Of a stretch of 64,000 bases of DNA, positions 18,387 to 25,069 are shown piece by piece. The notes under the pieces are model-generated. The model made no database searches. It worked only from the letters and a program-made list of their open reading frames with translations, and was not told where the DNA came from. The stretch's first letter is position 1; each line of letters begins with the position of its first letter. This DNA comes from Oxalobacter sp. Lineage in GTDB: Bacteria > Pseudomonadota > Gammaproteobacteria > Burkholderiales > Burkholderiaceae_D. The stretch is taken from contig JAEEYE010000002.1 of NCBI GenBank assembly GCA_016291665.1, positions 1 to 64,000 on the forward strand, read 5' to 3'. The translations under genes and the position numbers were made by a program.

Positions 18387-18676
18387 GATGGATGATCCCC
18401 TCTGCTCGAGAGTGGCGCAAATAGGATGAGGTTACTCCAGAACACGAAACATCCTAATCATACACCTTGCACAGGGGGTATACAAAGTCAGAATATAGAA
18501 AGCGTTGCTAAAAAAGAATCAAAGTTATGCAAACCCCTTGCGGGGTCTGCCAAGTGGCAATACCAGCTATTCTAGCTGGGCGGCCGCTTGGTTTTTTAGC
18601 TACAAAGTTGCTAGGTTTCCTGAATAGGTTATCCTTCAGATAAACATTCTTTCTTTGCCAAGAATTTGAATCCGAA
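18387..18676. other. Intergenic region with first copy of the 44-bp repeat and a hairpin
   Basis: Contains the lipoprotein promoter region, the left 44-bp direct repeat, and at 18551-18598 an inverted repeat (ccaagtggc...gcggccgcttgg) followed by TTTTTT, which could terminate plus-strand transcription before higBA. Confidence 0.5.
18507..18550. repeat. Left 44-bp direct repeat flanking higBA
   Basis: Begins gctaaaaaagaatcaaag and ends cggggtctgc. It is repeated at 19402-19445 with a single mismatch. Its 3' part (gcaaaccccttgcggggtct) is the P1 hairpin of the repeated leader element of the adjacent minus-strand operon. Confidence 0.85.
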
Positions 18677-18706
18677 TTGACAATTTTGTATCTAACTGAT
18701 TACAAT
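18677..18706 (+). promoter_or_regulatory. Sigma-70-like promoter of higBA
   Basis: TTGACA at 18677-18682 and TTACAA/TACAAT at 18700-18706 with 17-18 bp spacing. The expected transcription start coincides with the toxin ATG at 18715, suggesting a leaderless message. Confidence 0.65.
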
Positions 18707-18714
18707 CATTTCCA

Positions 18715-19008
18715 ATGAAATACACTCTTATTACAACGCGAGACTACGATAGATGGCTTTCAACCCTTAAGAACCCCATTGCCAAAGCTGCTTTAGTTAG
18801 CCGATCAAGGCGTATGGAGAACGGGAACTTTGGTGACAGCCATTCCATTCGTGAAGGGGTCTCTGAAATGCGTATTAATACTGGGCCTGGATACCGTGTG
18901 TATTACACAATACGGAATCTGCAAGTAGTATTCCTTCTTTGTGGAGGCGATAAGTCCACACAGAAGAAAGACATAGAACGCGCAATTGCCCTAGCCAAGG
19001 AGATATAA
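18715..19008 (+). CDS. higB: HigB-family toxin of a type II toxin-antitoxin module
   Basis: 97 residues matching the addiction-module killer protein family (RelE/HigB fold): SRSRRMENGNFGDSHSIREG, VSEMRINTGPGYRVYYT and LCGGDKSTQKKDIERAIALA. Members are ribosome-dependent mRNA interferases. Toxin-first gene order with the antitoxin four bases downstream is typical for higBA. No Shine-Dalgarno is seen before the ATG. Confidence 0.88.
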   Translation: MKYTLITTRDYDRWLSTLKNPIAKAALVSRSRRMENGNFGDSHSIREGVSEMRINTGPGYRVYYTIRNLQVVFLLCGGDKSTQKKDIERAIALAKEI

Positions 19009-19011
19009 GTT

Positions 19012-19287
19012 ATGACAGTAGAATTGATGCCATTTGATCCAGCAAAATATCTGGACAATGAAGAGACAATCCGTGAATACATCCGCTATGTGATGAGTGA
19101 CGGAACGACTGAAGAAATCCTCCAAGCGTTTAAAGATGTCGCTCGTGCCCGTGGTATGGCGCAGATTGCCAAAGATAGCGGTCTCAGTCGAGAAAGCCTT
19201 TATAAAACCTTTTCCGAAGGTTCTAAACCACGCTTCGACACCATCCTTCGGGTATCTCGCGCCCTAGGCATGCCACTGACAGTATAA
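19012..19287 (+). CDS. higA: HigA-family antitoxin (HTH)
   Basis: 91 residues; the C-terminal half is a helix-turn-helix (GMAQIAKDSGLSRESLYKTF, LRVSRALGMPLTV), and the N-terminal half (LDNEETIREYIRYVMSDG) is the usual toxin-binding part of this antitoxin group. It lies three bases after higB and should repress the shared promoter. Confidence 0.88.
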   Translation: MTVELMPFDPAKYLDNEETIREYIRYVMSDGTTEEILQAFKDVARARGMAQIAKDSGLSRESLYKTFSEGSKPRFDTILRVSRALGMPLTV

Positions 19288-19314
19288 AAAAGCAGTCTTC
19301 CTACTGTTGCAACG

Positions 19315-19341
19315 AAAAAGTGCAGGATCCTGCACTTTTTT
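19315..19341. terminator. Bidirectional terminator after higBA
   Basis: Perfect palindrome aaaaagtgcaggatcctgca followed by T-run; flanking A and T tracts allow use in both directions. Confidence 0.85.
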
Positions 19342-19401
19342 CTGCGGTAAGAGTAACTGCTCCTCTCCTTGATCAGGAGAAGCTTCCCATAAAAAATCGT
19401 A

Positions 19402-19445
19402 GCTAAAAAAGAATCAAAGTTATGCAAACCACTTGCGGGGTCTGC
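19402..19445. repeat. Right 44-bp direct repeat flanking higBA
   Basis: Second copy of the repeat at 18507-18550 (43 of 44 bases identical). It sits just after the last gene of the long minus-strand operon, where a P1 hairpin of the leader element would be expected. Confidence 0.85.
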
Positions 19446-19458
19446 TAAATGTTGGCAG

Positions 19459-19605
19459 TCAGTCTTGCGCTTTAGCCTTTCTTGCCTCAGCCTGCTCAAG
19501 TTTCTCAATCAGCCATTTCCCAATTGGTTGGAACCAAACAGGAAAGCTGACTGTCAAGACAACCAAGGCGAACATGATCATGAAACCAGGATAATACATT
19601 TTCAT
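19459..19605 (-). CDS. Small membrane protein, paralogue A of a four-member family (48 aa)
   Basis: MKMYYPGFMIMFALVVLTVS, one membrane helix, then FPVWFQPIGKWLIEKLEQAE and an Ala/Lys/Arg tail. The ATG overlaps the stop of the upstream gene (ATGA). It is clearly related to the products at 23940, 27062 and 27278: helix, then P(I/V)WxxP, WL, KL, then an EAxxA(K/R) tail. Function unknown; the charged tail should face the cytoplasm. Confidence 0.7.
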   Translation of the reverse strand: MKMYYPGFMIMFALVVLTVSFPVWFQPIGKWLIEKLEQAEARKAKAQD

Positions 19606-19829
19606 GCCCCTTCTTTTTTTTCGCTGCCGCGATGGCATCTAATGCCAAATGACAACAACACTACAAACATCATACCATAGACAACCATCTCGAATGTCAC
19701 GCATCCATTCTCTCTATAAATGCGCTCGACAATAACCCCACAAGAGATATTCAACATGTAGAGGTAGCGTCCAATGGATTCCACCTGAGAAGGCGTAAAA
19801 GTCATTAACCATTTTAAGAATTTAGTCAT
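19602..19829 (-). CDS. Small membrane protein (75 aa)
   Basis: Starts at ATG 19829 after GGGAGAG. Two hydrophobic stretches (SIGRYLYMLNISCGVIV and MVVYGMMFVVLLSFGI). The SD is paired with an upstream anti-SD in the leader element. No family recognised. Translationally coupled to the next gene. Confidence 0.6.
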   Translation of the reverse strand: MTKFLKWLMTFTPSQVESIGRYLYMLNISCGVIVERIYRENGCVTFEMVVYGMMFVVLLSFGIRCHRGSEKKEGA

Positions 19830-19832
19830 AAG

Positions 19833-19939
19833 CTCTCCCGATTGAAAACATTCGCCAAAGGGCGAAACAAACAAACGGAGAAGCCTTCATAGAGGCTTGC
19901 CTGATATCCTAATCAGGCAAACCCCCTGTGGGGTCTGCC
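19833..19939 (-). promoter_or_regulatory. Leader element copy E1
   Basis: P1 hairpin 19916-19939 (ggcaaacccc/ggggtctgcc); P2 pairs the same gggtttgcc arm with ggcaagcct (19893-19901) around a CCTGAT/ATCAGG inner stem; anti-SD cggagaag (19876-19883) can pair with the SD region ctctccc (19833-19839) around the hairpin ttcgccaaagggcgaa. Confidence 0.65.
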
Positions 19940-19955
19940 AAGTGGCAATGGCCTG

Positions 19956-20111
19956 CTATCCTTCTGGCTGGGTGTGCGACTCATCGAACGCTTTCGACCG
20001 CAGATAGTCCAATCCCTCCAAGGAAAACGCCTTGTATGACGGATCCATTGCAGACCGCTTTATGAGCCGATCAATGATACCGAACCACTCGGCCATCTCT
20101 TGGCTGTTCAT
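19956..20111 (-). CDS. Small hypothetical protein (51 aa)
   Basis: MNSQEMAEWFGIIDRLIKRS, soluble and helical. The start at 20111 has a strong AGGAGGT and overlaps the upstream stop as ATGA, so it is coupled to the preceding gene. No family recognised. Confidence 0.6.
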   Translation of the reverse strand: MNSQEMAEWFGIIDRLIKRSAMDPSYKAFSLEGLDYLRSKAFDESHTQPEG

Positions 20112-20302
20112 GCCAGGACCTCCTTTTCCATCACGAACCCGACGTACTGGCCCTTCGCATCGTTGTAGCCACAGACGCCGTCCTCGTCCCGAAAGATATC
20201 CCTGCCAACCCAACGGCGCAGACAGGATTCTGCAGCCGCCCGAGTCTGAAAAACCTCCACGCTGACGTTCACGGACAATGGGGCGACGATATAGACTTTC
20301 AT
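20108..20302 (-). CDS. Small hypothetical protein (64 aa)
   Basis: MKVYIVAPLSVNVSVEVFQT, then a region with RAAAESCLRRWVGRDIF. ATG 20302 follows AAAGGAGATCG. Mixed alpha/beta, soluble. The open frame extends further upstream but through the leader element, so the later start is preferred. Confidence 0.6.
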   Translation of the reverse strand: MKVYIVAPLSVNVSVEVFQTRAAAESCLRRWVGRDIFRDEDGVCGYNDAKGQYVGFVMEKEVLA

Positions 20303-20305
20303 TTC

Positions 20306-20408
20306 GATCTCCTTTAATGACATGCTTCTGATGAAGCGTTTGAAAAAAGCGTTGCCTGATTGAGGCTTGCCGAGGGATCCCCTGGGCAAGCCCCCTGCGG
20401 GGCCTGTT
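20306..20408 (-). promoter_or_regulatory. Leader element copy E2
   Basis: P1 hairpin 20385-20408 (minus CAGGCCCC/GGGGCTTG); P2 GGGCTTGCC/GGCAAGCCT with Watson-Crick pairs replacing a G-U of other copies; inner stem around ggatcc. The SD-proximal hairpin is GCTTC/GAAGC; a clear anti-SD is missing here. Confidence 0.55.
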
Positions 20409-20420
20409 GGAACAGCGAAA

Positions 20421-21284
20421 TTAGGCCATCACAGCACCGGCATCCTCTCCGGGCACCTGGCTGTTGGCTTTCAGGATTCTGTCGACAGCACCGAAGATGC
20501 GTTTGGCCGATTTTTCAATCAGCTTGTCCACATCCAGCCCGGCGACACGCGCCATCCATGTTTTGATGTAACCGACAGAGTCACTGCGTTCGCGCTCGCT
20601 TAGGATCCCCATGACCGAACCCACGATCAAGGCGGTACTCTCCGCTTCGCATTCGCGAAACCCCGCCTCATCATGGATGTCTTCAGAGGCATCCACATCC
20701 TTGCCGCAATGGAGAAGGCTGTGCGCAATCTCATGCAAGGCGGTCTTATCCGGATGCACGGCCAACGGGTTGATGGCAATGTTGCCAGTACTGCGCTCGC
20801 AATACCCCTGGCAATTGCCATTGATCATCGTGTAATCGATGCGTTGGATGCCCAGGTTTTCCAGGATGCGCGACAGGCTAAAGACTGGTGTCTCCAGCTT
20901 TTCCTCAACCTCGGTTTCCCCTTCGGTATCTGACACCGGAAACCAATAGTTCCGCAGGAAAAAGATTGGGAAAGTGACCACTGTCACCGTGCCATCCTTT
21001 TCCTCGACCTCACGCTTACACAGTGACGGCACGATCATGCACATCGCTTTGGAACCCTTCTTCACCTGGCGGCCAAGCTCCTGCCAGCGCTTGAAGGTGG
21101 CAACCGGACAGGGCTGCTGCCCCCGGCTGGCAAACTGGCTCCAGAGCAAAAGCTGGTTGCCGAAGGAATAGTTATGGAACCGCCGGTAACAGGTCGACAG
21201 GGAACCGGTCATCTCCAAGGCGGAACGAAGTAGCGGCAGGTATTGCACCTGCTGGGCTGGTTTTTTGGCATGGTTTTTTCTCAT
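20421..21284 (-). CDS. ArdC-like antirestriction / zinc metallopeptidase protein
   Basis: 287 residues. The N-terminal domain (TCYRRFHNYSFGNQLLLWSQ, FKRWQELGRQVKKGSKAMCM) is the ArdC single-strand DNA-binding domain; the C-terminal domain has the metallopeptidase signature ALHEIAHSLLH plus downstream ECEAES supplying the third metal ligand. ArdC-type proteins on conjugative elements protect incoming DNA from host restriction. It lies in the long operon directly after the SbcC-like gene, with leader element E3 in the gap. Confidence 0.8.
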   Translation of the reverse strand: MRKNHAKKPAQQVQYLPLLRSALEMTGSLSTCYRRFHNYSFGNQLLLWSQFASRGQQPCPVATFKRWQELGRQVKKGSKAMCMIVPSLCKREVEEKDGTVTVVTFPIFFLRNYWFPVSDTEGETEVEEKLETPVFSLSRILENLGIQRIDYTMINGNCQGYCERSTGNIAINPLAVHPDKTALHEIAHSLLHCGKDVDASEDIHDEAGFRECEAESTALIVGSVMGILSERERSDSVGYIKTWMARVAGLDVDKLIEKSAKRIFGAVDRILKANSQVPGEDAGAVMA

Positions 21285-21288
21285 GATG

Positions 21289-21387
21289 TTCTCCTTTGGG
21301 ATGCTCTCAAAAGAGCTGTTGGTAAAAAGGAGAAGCCTTAGGGCTTGCCCAAGCGTTTGGCTCAGGCAAACCCTTTTGGGGTCTGCC
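21289..21387 (-). promoter_or_regulatory. Leader element copy E3 (best example)
   Basis: P1 21365-21387; P2 pairs 21365-21373 with 21341-21349; P3 pairs AAGCC with GGCTT (21333-21345); anti-SD aaaggagaa (21326-21334) is perfectly complementary to the SD region ttctccttt (21289-21297), enclosing the hairpin ctct-caaa-agag (21304-21315). P1 starts 14 nt after the stop of the SbcC-like gene. Confidence 0.72.
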
Positions 21388-21400
21388 AGAAAGTGGTGGG

Positions 21401-23812
21401 TTAGAGTTGATCAACGTGGATGACATAGTCGGCCATATCCCACAGTTCCGGGGTCTGGCTGACAAAATACTCACGGCTGTAGCCACCTGTTTTCATGATG
21501 GCGCGTTTCATCGCAATGAACTGCCGCTTCCTTTCAGGATCCAACGCACCGTCGGCCTCATCGGTAAAGAGCGTCTCAAAGCGGGTGTCGGACGTCTGGG
21601 CGACATAAAGGGCAATCGCGCGGGTTAAGCATTCGTTGACCCACACGCGTTCACCACCGGACATCATGCCCAGGACTTTCTCACCCCCTTTGACGTTGTC
21701 AAAAACCACGACATCGAACGTCTCGCGGATATCGCCCTTTTGCGTTGCCTTCTGGGTATTGAGCCTGACACTGAAGCGGCCATCGAAGCAGTCATGAAGG
21801 AGCTGGTTGCAGATGGCGGCAACAGCCGGTCCCGCATCGTCAATCGACAGGGCAATGATGCCATTGACACCCAAACCCTTTTCGACCAGGCGGAACCCCG
21901 CGACCTCCGATTCAATGCGCGCAATGTCGTCCAATACCGATTTAGCATCGTCTTGGATCTTTGCACAGGCTTCGATGGTTGCCATCAGGCTGACCTGCTT
22001 CTTGGTCAAGGCTTCGACTGCCTGGCGGGCAGATTCTTCGGCCTTACGGCATGTTTGCGCCTTTGCCATGGCAAGCGCCAGCACGCCTTTGGCGATGCCT
22101 TTGCCCAGCTTGTCGAGCTGCCCTGCCAGTGCCTTGACCTCAACATCCGCCTTGTTACGGACCGCTTCAATGGTTTTCGCATAGTCCTGCGCCAATTCTG
22201 CCTGACGCTTTTTAGCCGCAGCAATGCGCTCAGACAGCGATTGAGACTTCCTGGCGTTTTCAGCGAGCGCTTCTTCCATCTTGGCGACACGTTCCTTGGC
22301 ATCCGAAAAGACTGCCTGCTGGGCATAAGCGACCTTCAGTTCAGCCTCTTTCTTGAGACCTTTCTTCAGGTGTTCTTCGTGACCTGCGATCGCCTTTTCC
22401 AACGCGTCAGCAACCTTTTCATCCTGTTCCAAGGACGCCAATTTTTCCTTAAGTTGCCTGTACTGGCCGCACAGGTCCAAGCGTTCCCCTTCGACAGGCG
22501 CCAGCTGGCCTTTGGCATTGATCGCATTGGCAATCAGGGGGCACTGGACGTTACCCTTACAAGGGACATTCTCAAGCTGTGCGGACGTATCCTTCAGCAT
22601 GACGATGCGCTGTTTGACAGCTTTTCCCTTGGCCGTGATGTCGGCCAGTTCCTTGGAGACTTCCAAGATGGCTTTCTTCACAGGGGAGAACCTTTCCAGT
22701 TCCTTCTTACCTTCAGCAATCCGTGCTTCCAGTGTGGCGATGCCCTTCTGGACTTGCGGCAGCGTTGCAGCCGCTTGGCGGATAGCTTCCTCTTGGGATA
22801 GGATTTCACGGTCCTTGGCAATCTGTGCCTTTGCCAAACCGTCGTGCCTGGCCACATCGGCAACTTCCTTGTGCAGTGCAGCTATGTCACCTGCAAGTTG
22901 TTCCGTGGCGGCCTTGCAGTCGGCCATAGCCTTGGCCTCCGTATCGGCTGCGTTGGCTTGGACCTCAGCAATACGTTTGCTGATTGCCTGGCGCTGTTCT
23001 TCCTTGTCGGCTTCCTGCTCGACAAGCACCTGGATGCGGGATACTTCGGCTACGGCACTGCCCGTTGCCTTAGCTGCGGCTTCCACCTTTTCCTTGGCGG
23101 TCCTGCTTTCAGCTTCCAGGGTTTCCAACGATGCTTCAGCTGCCGCCTTATCCTTCATGGCGACGTAGGCTTTCTGGGCCTGTTCCTTGAGGGCGTTGAC
23201 GTGGGCCTGGAGCAATCGCGCGACTTCATTGGCCTTCTCAGCGCATGCCTTGTACGCATCAAGCGACAGGATGCTGGCTAAAAGGCTTTTGATTTCGCTT
23301 GCGCCATAGTCGGAAATGAGCCTGCGGTTCTGCGCAGAGAACTGTGCGGTAAAGAAGCGTTCTGGCTTCCCCAGGATGGCTTCTACAACGGCATCGTAGG
23401 TATCCGATTTGCCATCAGAGATGACGCCGCCCGCTTCAGCTGGCACCCAGCCGTCACCTTCCTTCTTCAGCAGGAAGCATTCCGTTTTACGGGTTTTGCC
23501 GGTCTGCCTGAAGGTCAGGATCGTGTTGTACTGGATGCCATCGTGCTCCCACAGCAGATCCTTGGATGCTTCCTTTTCAGAAATGTTGTCCCAATAGGAA
23601 AACCCGCCTGGCGTCATCGTACTTGCCCGCGATGGCATGACCCGGTAAGGGTGCAGGTTGTCCAAGAGGGTAGTCTTACCCGACCCATTGGGTCCCACAA
23701 TGGCAACCAGTGCCGCCGCATCAGGGACCTTCCGAAGGTCGAGTTCAATCTGCCCGCCAGGATGCCCGGCCACACCGGTAAATCCCTTCAGGGCCAATTT
23801 CAATGGTTTCAT
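21401..23812 (-). CDS. SbcC/Rad50-like SMC-family ATPase
   Basis: 803 residues. Walker A is IVGPNGSGKTTLLDNL near residue 45; a long coiled coil occupies about 195-640; the C-terminal lobe has the ABC signature MSGGERVW, Walker B LFTDEADGALD and a terminal FVSQTPEL. A possible hinge lies at VPCKGNVQCPLI, with two Cys instead of a strict CxxC hook. Together with the SbcD-like gene upstream it should form an ATP-dependent nuclease that opens DNA ends and hairpins. It is shorter than E. coli SbcC (about 1050) and is closer to phage/plasmid forms. Lies in the ICE-like operon; leader element E4 precedes it. Confidence 0.82.
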   Translation of the reverse strand: MKPLKLALKGFTGVAGHPGGQIELDLRKVPDAAALVAIVGPNGSGKTTLLDNLHPYRVMPSRASTMTPGGFSYWDNISEKEASKDLLWEHDGIQYNTILTFRQTGKTRKTECFLLKKEGDGWVPAEAGGVISDGKSDTYDAVVEAILGKPERFFTAQFSAQNRRLISDYGASEIKSLLASILSLDAYKACAEKANEVARLLQAHVNALKEQAQKAYVAMKDKAAAEASLETLEAESRTAKEKVEAAAKATGSAVAEVSRIQVLVEQEADKEEQRQAISKRIAEVQANAADTEAKAMADCKAATEQLAGDIAALHKEVADVARHDGLAKAQIAKDREILSQEEAIRQAAATLPQVQKGIATLEARIAEGKKELERFSPVKKAILEVSKELADITAKGKAVKQRIVMLKDTSAQLENVPCKGNVQCPLIANAINAKGQLAPVEGERLDLCGQYRQLKEKLASLEQDEKVADALEKAIAGHEEHLKKGLKKEAELKVAYAQQAVFSDAKERVAKMEEALAENARKSQSLSERIAAAKKRQAELAQDYAKTIEAVRNKADVEVKALAGQLDKLGKGIAKGVLALAMAKAQTCRKAEESARQAVEALTKKQVSLMATIEACAKIQDDAKSVLDDIARIESEVAGFRLVEKGLGVNGIIALSIDDAGPAVAAICNQLLHDCFDGRFSVRLNTQKATQKGDIRETFDVVVFDNVKGGEKVLGMMSGGERVWVNECLTRAIALYVAQTSDTRFETLFTDEADGALDPERKRQFIAMKRAIMKTGGYSREYFVSQTPELWDMADYVIHVDQL

Positions 23813-23814
23813 GT

Positions 23815-23917
23815 CTTTCTCCTTGTGGTTTCACCGACCGGTGAGGTTTCAAAAAGGAGAAAGCCTGGTTGGAGGCTTGCCTATACCTGCCATAGGCAAA
23901 CCCCGTATGGGATTTGC
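23815..23917 (-). promoter_or_regulatory. Leader element copy E4
   Basis: P1 gcaaaccccgtatgggattt (23896-23917). P2 inner stem CTAT/ATAG. Anti-SD aaggagaaag (23854-23863) is a perfect 10-base complement of the SD region ctttctcctt (23815-23824); between them is the hairpin tcaccgaccggtga (23831-23844). Confidence 0.72.
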
Positions 23918-23939
23918 TGTTGCGAATGGATGGGAAAAA

Positions 23940-24074
23940 TCAGCCTTTGGCTTTTCTTGCCTCAGCTTCTTGGAGTTTCTTGATGAGCCATTCCAACATT
24001 GGTGTGAACCAAATAGGTAGGCTGATGCCTGCTACAAGAAGAGCAAACATAATCATGAAGAGTGGATGTTGCAT
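23940..24074 (-). CDS. Small membrane protein, paralogue B (44 aa)
   Basis: MQHPLFMIMFALLVAGISLP, then IWFTPMLEWLIKKLQEAEAR and KAKG. One membrane helix and a basic/acidic amphipathic tail. Very similar to paralogue A at 19459 (shared FMIMFAL, WLI(E/K)KL, EAEARKAK). ATG 24074 follows AGGGGGC. Confidence 0.7.
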   Translation of the reverse strand: MQHPLFMIMFALLVAGISLPIWFTPMLEWLIKKLQEAEARKAKG

Positions 24075-24112
24075 ATCAGCCCCCTTTCTGTATCCCACGA
24101 TGGCTGGAACAA

Positions 24113-24316
24113 TCAGACGATTTCGACACAAGCGAGTTCTTCACCCGCAAAGGTCAGCCACCATCCCATACCTTCCAGGTTGCACATATAGGACAGCGTT
24201 TCCCCCGGTTTTACATACGGCGCGCAGATCCTTTTTACAGCGCGGTCGGCATGCTTCAGGGTCATATAGAGACGGGGTTTCAGCCCGATTTTGGAAGCGA
24301 AAGTCACCTTGAACAT
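24113..24316 (-). CDS. Small hypothetical protein (67 aa)
   Basis: MFKVTFASKIGLKPRLYMTL; soluble. The start follows GGGAGGCGGT and lies ten bases after the upstream stop. No family recognised; probably an operon member of unknown role. Confidence 0.6.
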   Translation of the reverse strand: MFKVTFASKIGLKPRLYMTLKHADRAVKRICAPYVKPGETLSYMCNLEGMGWWLTFAGEELACVEIV

Positions 24317-24325
24317 ACCGCCTCC

Positions 24326-24541
24326 CTATGCCAGCCGGTCGATATAGACTTTCCCTGTATTGGAAAAGTCGACATCGCCGCGGAAACCCTTTTCCCGGTA
24401 AGCAACGAGCGCCTCCAACTTCGGCATTTCGCGCTGGTTGAAGACAAATGTGCCGTCAAAGGCATTGAGCAGGTACCAGACCGACATGTCTCCCGGGTAA
24501 CCGTTATATGTGACGCCATTTGGCAAAGTGATTTTATCCAT
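24326..24541 (-). CDS. Small hypothetical protein (71 aa)
   Basis: MDKITLPNGVTYNGYPGDMS from ATG 24541 after GAGGAGAAA. Soluble, beta-rich N-terminus. The open frame extends upstream through the leader element, but RBS and composition favour this start. No family recognised. Confidence 0.6.
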   Translation of the reverse strand: MDKITLPNGVTYNGYPGDMSVWYLLNAFDGTFVFNQREMPKLEALVAYREKGFRGDVDFSNTGKVYIDRLA

Positions 24542-24547
24542 TGTGAT

Positions 24548-24647
24548 TTCTCCTCTAGTCATGCGCCAATCAAGCGCGTTCATGGAAAAGAGAAGCCTTA
24601 TAGAGCTTGCGAAAACCTGAAGCTTTCGCAAACCCCGTGGGATTTGC
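24548..24647 (-). promoter_or_regulatory. Leader element copy E5
   Basis: P1 gcaaaccccgtgggatttgc (24628-24647). In P2 the usual GCC/GGC is replaced by GCGAAA/TTTTCGC, a compensatory change that keeps pairing. Anti-SD agagaa (24589-24594) faces SD ttctcct (24548-24554) around the hairpin gcgc-N7-gcgc. Confidence 0.7.
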
Positions 24648-24659
24648 TACACCGGCCGA

Positions 24660-24950
24660 TCACCAATGGCGGTGAGGGTGGTGATGATGGCGGTGGTAAT
24701 AATGTCCAAACGTTTCGCGCGCGACATAAACAGTACCCAGTGTCTGGAGTGCCGTTATCGCTATTGCTGTCTCGTTGTTCCCGATGCCTGAGGCCGGTAC
24801 AGTGCCTGTCCCTGCCGGTGCCATGGACACCATCACGGGACAGCTGATGTTACCATACCGGTCTTGCATACAGGTGACGGTCTGTTGGGCGGATGCGGTC
24901 GAGGCAAGGGTTGCAACGGCCGCAAGTGCGGCGAGGAATTTCTTAAGCAT
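24660..24950 (-). CDS. Secreted small protein with His-rich C-terminus (96 aa)
   Basis: ATG 24950 after AAAGGAGAA starts a classic signal peptide, MLKKFLAALAAVATLASTAS followed by AQQ. The mature part has two Cys (VTCMQDRYGNISCPV) and ends YYHRHHHHPHRHW, which could bind metal ions. Periplasmic location inferred; function unknown. Confidence 0.6.
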   Translation of the reverse strand: MLKKFLAALAAVATLASTASAQQTVTCMQDRYGNISCPVMVSMAPAGTGTVPASGIGNNETAIAITALQTLGTVYVARETFGHYYHRHHHHPHRHW

Positions 24951-24954
24951 GATG

Positions 24955-25062
24955 TTCTCCTTTGGATGGGGTTCAGCCGGGGCTGAGAATAAAAAAAGGA
25001 GAAGCCTTAATTGGAGGCTTGCCAGAGCCAAAAGCTCAGGCAAACCCCATAAAGGATTTGCC
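24955..25062 (-). promoter_or_regulatory. Leader element copy E6
   Basis: P1 25039-25062 begins 8 nt from the SbcD-like stop. P2 inner stem GAGC/GCTC. Anti-SD aaaggagaa (24995-25003) is a perfect complement of ttctccttt (24955-24963), enclosing tcagccggggctga (24973-24986). Confidence 0.72.
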
Positions 25063-25069
25063 TACCCCG

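Noticed and set aside
17523-20390. GGATCC enrichment in hairpins as a special signal
   Set aside because: The hexamer appears in two terminators and elsewhere, but overall frequency seems only slightly above chance and palindromes favour it.
21740-22801. 353-codon plus-strand frame opposite the SbcC-like gene
   Set aside because: A shadow of the coiled-coil coding sequence; the minus-strand frame has Walker A, Walker B and ABC signature.
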